A stretch of 64,000 bases of DNA from Gemmatimonadota bacterium (lineage in GTDB: Bacteria; Gemmatimonadota; Gemmatimonadetes; Gemmatimonadales; GWC2-71-9): the NCBI GenBank assembly GCA_040388535.1, contig JAZKBR010000001.1, forward strand, positions 207,764-271,763. Reading direction: 5' to 3'. A program made the position numbers and the translations under genes. Positions 44,603 through 64,000 of the stretch are shown here, one piece after another. The first letter of the stretch is position 1, and the number at the start of each line of letters is the position of its first letter. Under the pieces are notes generated by a model. It did not search any database and had not been told where the DNA came from. It was given only the letters and a program-made list of their open reading frames with translations.

Positions 44603-45218
44603 GGCGGCTCTTTCCTCCCTGCTTCGCAACGGTCACGATGCCGTTCTTCGAGCCCGGCACAGCGCCACGAACGAAGAGCAGATTCCGCTCGGCGTCGACC
44701 CGCACGATGGTCAGGCCCATTTCAGTATGACGCTCGGCACCCATGTGGCCCGGCATCTTCTTGCCCTTGATGACGCGCGACGGATCGGTACCCGGGGAGA
44801 TGGAACCCGGCTTCCGGTGCCGCGTGTTACCGTGCGAAGCCGGACCACCGCCGAAACCGTAGCGGTGCACGACGCCCTGGAAGCCCCGGCCCTTGGTGGT
44901 GCCGGTGACCTTCACGAGCTCGCCCGCTGCGAACATTTCGACCGTGACCTTCGCGCCACGCTCCAGCGCCGTCTCCCCAGCAGGGAACGAGCGCACGATC
45001 TGCGGGGCGTAGGTCAGGCCCGACGCCTTGGCGTGACCGACTTCGGCCGCCGTGGCGCGCTGCGCCTTCTTCTCGCCCCATCCGAGCTGCGACTGCGACG
45101 CGCTCACCTGCAGCACGTGGCACGGTCCAGCCTCGATCACCGTGACCGGCACCGCAGTGCCGTCTTCGGCGAACACCCGCGTCATGCCGAGCTTCCGGCC
45201 AATGATTCCCGTAGCCAT
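44595..45218 (-). CDS. rplC: Ribosomal protein uL3
   Basis: 207 aa from ATG 45218. GIIGRKLGMTRVFAEDGTAV, KGRGFQGVVHRYGFGGGPAS and the loop with RHRKPGSISPGTDPSRVIKG are diagnostic. Confidence 0.98.
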   Translation of the reverse strand: MATGIIGRKLGMTRVFAEDGTAVPVTVIEAGPCHVLQVSASQSQLGWGEKKAQRATAAEVGHAKASGLTYAPQIVRSFPAGETALERGAKVTVEMFAAGELVKVTGTTKGRGFQGVVHRYGFGGGPASHGNTRHRKPGSISPGTDPSRVIKGKKMPGHMGAERHTEMGLTIVRVDAERNLLFVRGAVPGSKNGIVTVAKQGGKSRHD

Positions 45219-45220
45219 GA

Positions 45221-45529
45221 TCAATCGACCTTGATCTCGACGTCTACGCCGGCTGGGAGATCCAGCTTCGTCAGCGCATCCATCGTCTGGGGACGGGAGT
45301 CGTGAATGTCGAGCAGACGCTTGTGCGTCCGCAGCTCGAACTGTTCACGGCTCTTCTTGTCGACGTGCGGGGACCGCAGCACGGTCCAGCGCTCCATCTT
45401 CACGGGCAGCGGAATCGGGCCCGATACCTGGGCGCCGGTCTTTTCCGCCGTGCGCACGATATCCGCCGCGGCCTGATCCAGCACCACGTGGTCGAACGCC
45501 TTCAGGCGGATCCGGATTTTTCCAGCCAT
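45221..45529 (-). CDS. rpsJ: Ribosomal protein uS10 (NusE)
   Basis: 102 aa from ATG 45529 with AAAGGA upstream. [38 protein letters not shown] and [20 protein letters not shown] are diagnostic. S10 is also the partner of NusG, whose gene is in the window. Two hairpins lie between tuf and this gene. Confidence 0.98.
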   Translation of the reverse strand: MAGKIRIRLKAFDHVVLDQAAADIVRTAEKTGAQVSGPIPLPVKMERWTVLRSPHVDKKSREQFELRTHKRLLDIHDSRPQTMDALTKLDLPAGVDVEIKVD

Positions 45530-45609
45530 CACTTAGTCCTTTCGTTTGCTCATCATGACCAGGGATTGTCCCGGGTCACTGCCGCTTCGCTCCATTTCGG
45601 AGCTTGTAT

Positions 45610-45629
45610 GTGCCGCCCTGGGGCGGCAC
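45610..45629. repeat. GC hairpin between tuf(1) and rpsJ
   Basis: GTGCCGCC and GGCGGCAC pair perfectly around CTGG. The same 20 bases occur at 62743-62762, downstream of tuf copy 2. Confidence 0.8.
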
Positions 45630-45682
45630 GGTTCCAGCCTTCCAGAGATCGGGCTGCGCGAGCGCAGCGCCACTCCGATGGT

Positions 45683-45702
45683 GCGTCGCGCGAGCGCGAC
45701 GC
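45683..45702. repeat. Palindrome directly after tuf(1) stop
   Basis: GCGTCGCG and CGCGACGC pair around CGAG, touching the tuf stop codon. It occurs again as GCGTCGCG-CAAG-CGCGACGC after tuf copy 2. Confidence 0.8.
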
Positions 45703-46905
<1,203 letters not shown>

Positions 46906-46946
46906 TTCTACGATCTCCAAAACTGCGTTGTGGTCTTCGTCAGTAT

Positions 46947-46966
46947 GGGCGCCGCTCGCGGCGCCC
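46947..46966. repeat. GC hairpin between fusA and tuf(1)
   Basis: GGGCGCCG and CGGCGCCC pair perfectly around CTCG in the 95-base gap between the fusA stop and the tuf ATG. No T run follows, so it is not a classical terminator. Confidence 0.7.
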
Positions 46967-47000
46967 GTACGTTGTGTTCCGTGTTACCCGCTGCTCCGGG

Positions 47001-49127
<2,127 letters not shown>

Positions 49128-49350
49128 AAGCAGCCTTTTCCCCAGCGAAAAAGCGGGGCGACCGGGCCGGGCCCCGAAGGGCCCGCGGTATCGCTCCGCG
49201 CCAGTCCGGGGCGAACCCCGAGACTAGGATGTCACATGGACATCCCGGCGATTGTCGAAGGCATCAGAGGTGGGAGGCGGACTGCCGCTCACGTGACACC
49301 GATTTAACTACTTCAGCGATGATCGTCGAGCGATCACCGCGTGATCAGAC
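49128..49350 (-). other. fusA leader with stacked hairpins
   Basis: The 223-base gap between rpsG and fusA holds no gene. On the minus strand it has GGATGTC-CATGT-GACATCC (49245-49227), a CGGGG-TTCG-CCCCG tetraloop hairpin, a GGGCCC-TTCG-GGGCCC tetraloop hairpin, and then a run of five T. Such a series could control read-through into fusA. The TTCG hairpin recalls a tRNA T-arm, but no tRNA fits around it. Confidence 0.6.
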
Positions 49351-49821
49351 CTACCAGCGGTAGTGAGCGAACGCGCGGTTGGCCTCGGCCATCCGGTGCG
49401 TGTCTTCCTTCTTCTTGATGGCGTTGCCCTCGCCCTTGCTGGCCAGGATCAGTTCCGCCGCCAACCGCTCCGCCATCGTCTTCTCACCACGGGCCCGCGC
49501 AAAGCTGATCAGCCAGCGCATCGCCAGCGCCGTGCGGCGCTCGGGACGCACTTCGACCGGCACCTGCAGCGACGCACCACCAACGCGACGGCTCTTCACC
49601 TCGACCGCGGGCTTGGTGTTGTTGACTGCCTGCTTGAAGACCGCCACACCCGGCTGACCGGTGCGCTCTTCAATCATGTCCATTGCCTTGTAGAAGATCC
49701 CCTCGGCGAGGCTCTTCTTGCCGTCGTTCATCAGGTTGCTGACGAACTTCGACACCGTCTGGCTGTCGTAGCGCGGATCCGGTGGAACGGTGCGCTTCAC
49801 CGCAGAATTGCGACGGCTCAC
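49351..49821 (-). CDS. rpsG: Ribosomal protein uS7
   Basis: 156 aa. [56 protein letters not shown] and [14 protein letters not shown] are diagnostic. The start is GTG 49821, which overlaps the rpsL stop (GTGA). Confidence 0.98.
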   Translation of the reverse strand: MSRRNSAVKRTVPPDPRYDSQTVSKFVSNLMNDGKKSLAEGIFYKAMDMIEERTGQPGVAVFKQAVNNTKPAVEVKSRRVGGASLQVPVEVRPERRTALAMRWLISFARARGEKTMAERLAAELILASKGEGNAIKKKEDTHRMAEANRAFAHYRW

Positions 49822-50225
49822 TTCTTACCTCCCTTGCCCGTAGCAGCCGCGCCGGCCTTCGGGCGCTTGGCGCCGTACTTGGAGCGGCTCTGGCGACGGT
49901 CGTTCACGCCGGCGGCGTCGAGCGTGCCGCGGAGGATGTGGTAGCGCACACCCGGCAGGTCCTTCACACGGCCACCACGAATCATGACGATCGAGTGTTC
50001 CTGCAGGTTGTGACCTTCACCCGGGATGTACGCGATCACTTCGATCCCGTTCGTCAGGCGCACCTTGGCGACCTTCCGGAGAGCCGAGTTCGGCTTCTTC
50101 GGCGTGGTGGTGTACACGCGCGTGCACACGCCCCGCTTCTGCGGGTTTCCCTGAAGATGCGGCGCCTTGCCCTTGTAGATGGGCTCTGAGCGGCCGTGAC
50201 GGAGGAGCTGGTTGATCGTCGGCAT
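49818..50225 (-). CDS. rpsL: Ribosomal protein uS12
   Basis: 135 aa from ATG 50225; decoding-centre protein. [50 protein letters not shown] and [11 protein letters not shown] are all standard, so the two Lys positions linked to streptomycin resistance look wild-type. First gene of the str-S10-spc run, with its own promoter candidate. Confidence 0.98.
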   Translation of the reverse strand: MPTINQLLRHGRSEPIYKGKAPHLQGNPQKRGVCTRVYTTTPKKPNSALRKVAKVRLTNGIEVIAYIPGEGHNLQEHSIVMIRGGRVKDLPGVRYHILRGTLDAAGVNDRRQSRSKYGAKRPKAGAAATGKGGKK

Positions 50226-50289
50226 ACACCCGTTCGTTTGAAAGCCTGGGTCCCAATCCCAAAAAAGTTGGGTTTGGCGACAGATCTGC

Positions 50290-50318
50290 AAGATACTGGC
50301 GTACTTACGGCAGGTCAA
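50290..50318 (-). promoter_or_regulatory. Promoter of the rpsL (str) operon
   Basis: TTGACC (50318-50313) and TATCTT (50295-50290) are exactly 17 bases apart, about 65 bases before the rpsL ATG. The same -10 is used by the PP2C promoter candidate. Confidence 0.65.
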
Positions 50319-50333
50319 CCCGGCCTAAAGCCT

Positions 50334-50436
50334 GAGACTAGAGATGAGCGACTAGAGACTAGAGGAGCTCAGAGCCGGCGTGGATTTATCGCCAAGGACG
50401 GCTTTCTCTAGTCTCCAGTCGCTCATCTCTAGTCTC
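50334..50436. repeat. Heptad-unit inverted repeat D
   Basis: Arms 50334-50364 and 50406-50436 pair at 30 of 31 positions, with a 41-base loop. The arms share most of their sequence with repeat A (GACTAGAGACTAGAG core), 35 kb away. It lies between the rpoC terminator and the rpsL promoter. Confidence 0.9.
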
Positions 50437-50438
50437 TG

Positions 50439-50475
50439 TGCGCAAAACGGCGCCCCCTTGCGAGGAGCGCCGTTT
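50439..50475 (-). terminator. Intrinsic terminator of rpoC
   Basis: On the minus strand ACGGCGC...GCGCCGT form the outer stem, CCT and AGG the inner stem around CGCA, and TTTTGCG follows. It sits 26 bases past the rpoC stop. Confidence 0.8.
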
Positions 50476-50500
50476 CACTACGAAACGCAAACTACCGCGT

Positions 50501-55051
<4,551 letters not shown>

Positions 55052-55055
55052 GGTC

Positions 55056-59528
<4,473 letters not shown>

Positions 59529-59551
59529 CGCTACATCCCTTGCAAATGGCG

Positions 59552-59597
59552 ACGGCAGAGCCACGACCCCCACTCCGAGTGGGGGCCGGCTCTGTCG
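59552..59597. repeat. Hairpin between rplL and rpoB
   Basis: CCCCCACT and AGTGGGGG pair around CCG; outside, CAGAGCC (59556-59562) pairs with GGCTCTG (59588-59594). It lies in the leader of rpoB, where E. coli has a partial terminator between rplL and rpoB. No T run follows. Confidence 0.75.
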
Positions 59598-59640
59598 TCA
59601 TCCGGATTTCGAGGTCGCGTACTGTTGGCATCGCGTCTCA

Positions 59641-59716
59641 CTGAAAGTGACCGTTGCGAAGGGGGGAGATCCTTCGCCGACCGCGAATGCGGCCGGCTCA
59701 GGATGACCCCTTCGGG
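59641..59716. repeat. REP-like intergenic element after rplL
   Basis: TGACCCC and GGGGTCA pair around TTC (59703-59719), next to words GATCCTTCGCCGA and GGCTCAGGATGA that face each other as an imperfect palindrome. Words of this kind are frequent between genes of various bacteria from memory; I could not search for copies. Confidence 0.5.
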
Positions 59717-59717
59717 G

Positions 59718-60098
59718 TCACTTCAGTTCGACGGTCGCGCCCTGATCCTCGAGTCGCTTCTTCATTTCCTCGGCCTCGGCCTTGGACACGCCTTCCTTGA
59801 CGGTGGAGGGCGAGCCATCGACCAGGTCCTTGGCTTCCTTCAGGCCGAGCGAGGTCAACTCGCGGACGACCTTGATGACGTTGATCTTCTTCTCGCCACC
59901 AGCCTTGAGGATGACGGTGAACTCCGTCTGCTCCTCGACCACGGCTGCCGCCGCGCCGCCTGCACCGCCGGCCGGAGCCGCCGCCGCAACCTGCACGTTG
60001 AACTTGGTGGTGAACGCTTCGATCAGGTCGGCCAGTTCGAGAACAGTCTTCCCGCCGATCGCGTCGATGATTTCGTCATTGCTGAGCATCGTTGCCAT
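59718..60098 (-). CDS. rplL: Ribosomal protein bL12 (L7/L12)
   Basis: 126 aa stalk protein. N-terminal dimer domain ([20 protein letters not shown]), Ala/Gly hinge ([15 protein letters not shown]), and C-terminal factor-binding domain ([20 protein letters not shown]). Follows rplJ by 18 bases. Confidence 0.98.
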   Translation of the reverse strand: MATMLSNDEIIDAIGGKTVLELADLIEAFTTKFNVQVAAAAPAGGAGGAAAAVVEEQTEFTVILKAGGEKKINVIKVVRELTSLGLKEAKDLVDGSPSTVKEGVSKAEAEEMKKRLEDQGATVELK

Positions 60099-60116
60099 TG
60101 TATGTATCTCCGTGTG

Positions 60117-60614
60117 TTACTGGGCCGAACCGGCCGAGCGCTGTTCGTGGAGCGCCTTGAGGGCGCCAACCACCTGATAAAGGATCCCGTTCAGCGAGCC
60201 GGCGAACTGCGCCAGCAACACTTCGCGGGGCGGGATCTCGCCGAGACGCTTGACGTACGCGGGTGCGACGGCCTTGCCGTCAACCCACCCCGCTCGGACC
60301 GTCGGCTTTTCGTGCTGCTTCGCGAACTCGCCGATCACCTTGGCGGTGGCCATCGGATCCTTGCCTGCGAAGACAAGGCCGGTGTTGCCGGCAAGATGTT
60401 CATCGAGATCCGCGATCTTGTTCGCGGCCAGTGCCCGCTGCGCCAGCGTGTTCTTCACCACGACGTACTTGCCGCCAGCTGCACGCAGCTTGCGACGGAA
60501 GTCCGTCATCTTCAGGACGTTGAGTCCGTTGAAGTCGGTGACGAAAATGTCCGGCGACGCCTTGATGTCGGCGGTGAGGGAATCCACCTCCGCCTGACGT
60601 TCGATCTTGCTCAT
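60117..60614 (-). CDS. rplJ: Ribosomal protein uL10
   Basis: 165 aa from ATG 60614, which overlaps the rplA stop (ATGA). [20 protein letters not shown] and the C-terminal helix [11 protein letters not shown] that binds L12 fit the family. There is no separate leader, so the L10 autoregulatory leader known from E. coli cannot be present in this place. Confidence 0.97.
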   Translation of the reverse strand: MSKIERQAEVDSLTADIKASPDIFVTDFNGLNVLKMTDFRRKLRAAGGKYVVVKNTLAQRALAANKIADLDEHLAGNTGLVFAGKDPMATAKVIGEFAKQHEKPTVRAGWVDGKAVAPAYVKRLGEIPPREVLLAQFAGSLNGILYQVVGALKALHEQRSAGSAQ

Positions 60615-61300
60615 CGATACCCCGCCGTGTCGAGCGTCACGCCAGGTCCCATCGTGCTGGTAACCGTGGCAGAGCGCAGGTAGGTGCCCTTGGCTGCTGA
60701 GGGCTTCGCCTTGACGATGGTCTCGAGGAAGGCCTGCAGGTTCTCCGCGAGCTGATCGGCAGAGAACGACACCTTGCCGATCGGGGCGTGCACGTTCCCC
60801 GTCTTGTCGACGCGGAACTCGATCTTGCCCGCCTTGATTTCCTTGACGGCCTTGGCCACATCCATCGTGACCGTGCCCGCCTTCGGATTCGGCATCAGGC
60901 CGCGGGGACCGAGGATCCGGCCCAGCGCACCCAGCTGTCCCATCACGTCCGGCGTGGCGACGATGACGTCGCACTCGAGCCAGCCGTCTTTCAGCTTCTG
61001 GAGATACTCGATACCCACGAAGTCAGCGCCTGCGGCCTCGGCATCCTTCGCCCGGTCGCCCTGCGCTACCACGAGCACGCGCACCGTCTTGCCGGTGCCG
61101 TGCGGGAGAATGACGGTCCCGCGGACCACCTGGTCGGCGTGGCGCGGGTCAACCCCGAGCCGGACCGCGACATCCACCGTCGCGTCGAACTTCGTGTAGG
61201 AGGTCTGCTTCACGAGGTTGACGGCATCCTGCGCCGTGTACTCGCGCCCAGCCTCGACCTTGGCAGCGGCATCGCGATACTTCTTGCCGTGAATCGCCAT
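60611..61300 (-). CDS. rplA: Ribosomal protein uL1
   Basis: 229 aa. [53 protein letters not shown] are diagnostic. Its ATG shares a base with the rplK stop. Confidence 0.98.
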   Translation of the reverse strand: MAIHGKKYRDAAAKVEAGREYTAQDAVNLVKQTSYTKFDATVDVAVRLGVDPRHADQVVRGTVILPHGTGKTVRVLVVAQGDRAKDAEAAGADFVGIEYLQKLKDGWLECDVIVATPDVMGQLGALGRILGPRGLMPNPKAGTVTMDVAKAVKEIKAGKIEFRVDKTGNVHAPIGKVSFSADQLAENLQAFLETIVKAKPSAAKGTYLRSATVTSTMGPGVTLDTAGYR

Positions 61301-61725
61301 CAGTCAATGACCTCCAGGCCCATCGAACGGGCCGTGCCGGCGATCATCCGCATCGCCGAATCGAGGTCTGAGGCATTGAGGTCGACCATCTTGATCTCGG
61401 CGATCTTCTTGACCTGCGCCGAAGTCACCTTGCCGACCTTGGTACGGTTCGGCGCCGCGCTTCCCTTTTCGATCCCGGCTTCCTTGAGGAGCAGGTTCGG
61501 GGCAGGCGGCGTCTTGGTGATGAAGGTGAAGGTACGATCGCCAAAGATCGTGACCACCACCGGAATCACCATGCCGGACTGCGCCTGGGTGCGGGCGTTG
61601 AACTGCTTGCAGAACTCCATGATGTTGACCCCGTGAGGGCCGAGCGCAGTACCAACCGGCGGCGCGGGATTAGCCGCTCCGGCCGGGCACTGCAGCTTCA
61701 CCATGGCTACGATCTTCTTGGCCAT
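61300..61725 (-). CDS. rplK: Ribosomal protein uL11
   Basis: 141 aa. [38 protein letters not shown] and the C-terminal [17 protein letters not shown] are standard for the GTPase-centre protein. AGGAG is upstream. Repeat E lies between it and nusG. Confidence 0.98.
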   Translation of the reverse strand: MAKKIVAMVKLQCPAGAANPAPPVGTALGPHGVNIMEFCKQFNARTQAQSGMVIPVVVTIFGDRTFTFITKTPPAPNLLLKEAGIEKGSAAPNRTKVGKVTSAQVKKIAEIKMVDLNASDLDSAMRMIAGTARSMGLEVID

Positions 61726-61851
61726 GTCGCTCCTTTCACGACGCCCACTGGCAAGGCGGGTCGCCGAATGACGGAACGGTCAGAGACCGATCCTGCCGCC
61801 AACACATCCCCGGGCGGTCGCAGGGCGGAGAGGAGATCTCTCCGGGACTAC

Positions 61852-61906
61852 ATCCATCATCCATCCTCCACCATCCACACAGGATCATGGATGATGGATC
61901 ATGGAT
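61852..61906. repeat. Heptad-unit inverted repeat E
   Basis: Arms 61852-61876 and 61882-61906 (25 bases each) pair at most positions around a 5-base loop. Units are ATCCATC/GGATGAT types. It begins eight bases past the nusG stop. Confidence 0.85.
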
Positions 61907-61913
61907 TTTCTAG

Positions 61914-62477
61914 CTAGTGGCCCCGCAGCTGGAGGTAATCCAGTTCCACGGTGGTCGGGCGTCCGAACAGCGACACCGAGACCTTCACCTTGCCCTTGTC
62001 GGCCAGGACATCCTCGACGACGCCGTTGAAATCGGAGAACGGCCCCTCGGTGATCTCGACCGCCTGCCCGACGAGGAATGGAATCTCCTCTTTCGGCGCA
62101 GCATCAGCTTCCGCCTCGGACTTGCCGAGGAGTCGGGCGACTTCGTCATCACGCAGCGGTAACGGGGCCTTGCTGGTCCCGACGAACTTGATCACGCCCT
62201 GGATCGAGTTGACCACATGCTGCGCTTCCTGACTCATCCCCATCTGCACGATCACGTAGCCGGGGAACAGCTTCCGCTCGACCGTGACCTTCTTGCCGTT
62301 CTTGATCTCGACGACATCCTGCGTCGGGACCAGCGCCTGGGCGACCAGCTTCTGCCCTTCCGGGCGCGGGTCGTCCTGGATCCGTCGTTCGAGCAGCGAG
62401 CGCACCTTGTTCTCGTGCCCCGCCGTCGTCTGGATCGCGTACCAGCGATACTCCCCGCCCACTACCGGACTCGTCAT
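61914..62477 (-). CDS. nusG: Transcription antitermination factor NusG
   Basis: 187 aa. NGN domain with YRWYAIQTTAGHENKVRSLL and RKLFPGYVIVQM; a linker of about 20 residues (SEAEADAAPKEE); KOW domain with GQAVEITEGPFSDFNGVVED. It pairs with RNA polymerase and S10. Its ATG overlaps the secE stop. Confidence 0.97.
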   Translation of the reverse strand: MTSPVVGGEYRWYAIQTTAGHENKVRSLLERRIQDDPRPEGQKLVAQALVPTQDVVEIKNGKKVTVERKLFPGYVIVQMGMSQEAQHVVNSIQGVIKFVGTSKAPLPLRDDEVARLLGKSEAEADAAPKEEIPFLVGQAVEITEGPFSDFNGVVEDVLADKGKVKVSVSLFGRPTTVELDYLQLRGH

Positions 62478-62716
62478 CGCGCCAACAGGGCGACGCCGTC
62501 GACCAGCAGCTTCTGGAGCAGCCAGTCGAGCACGCCGATGGCGACGCCGAGCATCAGCGAGCCGATGATGACCGCACGCGTCGCCTTGATCAGCTCCGGC
62601 TTCGGCGGCCAGCTGACCTTGTCCATCTCGGCGCGCGCTTCGACGAGGAATTCCCGCGTCGCCGCGAGCTTGCCCGCCTTCGGTGCCACCAGTTCGGTTC
62701 CGGCCTGCTCAGTCAT
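62474..62716 (-). CDS. secE: Preprotein translocase subunit SecE
   Basis: 80 aa with one membrane helix. ATREFLVEARAEMDKVSWPP then LIKATRAVIIGSLMLGVAI is the typical short SecE. No rpmG or tRNA-Trp lies in the 149 bases between it and tuf, where many bacteria have them; that gap holds only hairpins. Confidence 0.96.
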   Translation of the reverse strand: MTEQAGTELVAPKAGKLAATREFLVEARAEMDKVSWPPKPELIKATRAVIIGSLMLGVAIGVLDWLLQKLLVDGVALLAR

Positions 62717-62742
62717 TCGTCGTCCTCTCGCTAGCCTCGGTG

Positions 62743-62762
62743 GTGCCGCCCTGGGGCGGCAC
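62743..62762. repeat. GC hairpin between tuf(2) and secE
   Basis: The same 20 bases as at 45610-45629 (GTGCCGCC-CTGG-GGCGGCAC). The gap also has GCGTCGCG-CAAG-CGCGACGC (62846-62865), which touches the tuf stop. Confidence 0.8.
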
Positions 62763-62865
62763 CGGTATTCGCTGCGTAACTACGTCCTTGTGCTCGACCG
62801 ACGGTGAGACCGGTGCGGCGCAAGCGCGGCACGACCTCAAATCGAGCGTCGCGCAAGCGCGACGC

Positions 62866-64000
<1,135 letters not shown>

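Noticed and set aside
49209-49222. GGGGTTCGCCCC resembling a tRNA T-arm
   Set aside because: No acceptor, D or anticodon arms fit around it; it is a simple TTCG hairpin.
62717-62865. Possible rpmG or tRNA-Trp between tuf and secE
   Set aside because: No CxxC-containing frame and no TTCGA-type T-loop; only hairpins.

Overview
The window is high-GC bacterial chromosome, almost fully coding, with the two strands split into long operons. Several traits suggest the phylum Gemmatimonadota: a GWxTD-domain protein, EF-Tu with an unusual switch I, a TonB receptor with secreted and outer-envelope genes, and FimT/PilV/PilW/PilX-type pilins. The phylum call is inference, since no 16S rRNA lies in the window. 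I found no tRNA, rRNA, CRISPR array, phage or insertion sequence.

Layout. 1-16.5 kb carries envelope and cell-wall genes: a GWxTD protein and a zinc amidase; a PP2C phosphatase; the murQ-anmK pair that recycles anhydro-MurNAc; gamma-glutamyltransferase; a glycine-zipper lipoprotein; an ABC exporter half; a four-gene operon (ornithine cyclodeaminase-like, hypothetical, Fur-family regulator, CcdA); a TonB-dependent receptor; and an aquaporin. 16.5-24.6 kb is one long minus-strand run with overlapping stops and starts: glyS, a zincin peptidase, a beta-propeller protein with a Met/His-rich loop, an unknown small protein, a ubiquitin-like small protein, an HDAC-like enzyme, a dipeptide epimerase and priA. 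24.7-28.9 kb is a plus-strand cassette of four minor pilins. 29.0-32.4 kb is trpS, a divergent pilT-like ATPase and purA. An inositol monophosphatase follows on the plus strand.

33.3-64 kb is the main information-processing block, all on the minus strand: tuf(2)-secE-nusG-rplK-rplA-rplJ-rplL-rpoB-rpoC, then rpsL-rpsG-fusA-tuf(1)-rpsJ-S10-spc-secY-adk-map. This joins the rif, str, S10 and spc clusters. rpsN (S14) is missing from its usual place between rplE and rpsH, and the alpha operon (infA, rpsM, rpsK, rpsD, rpoA, rplQ) does not follow map.

The most notable signals are: (1) five long intergenic inverted repeats built from degenerate 7-nt units, each just 3' of a stop codon; (2) KILT in place of the near-universal RGIT in switch I of both EF-Tu copies; (3) an RGG-like glycine/arginine tail of about 100 residues on ribosomal protein S5; (4) Asn at the rifampicin-pocket position equivalent to E. 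coli RpoB His526; (5) a ubiquitin-fold protein without a terminal Gly-Gly in the glyS operon; and (6) a PilT-like ATPase that has lost its His box.
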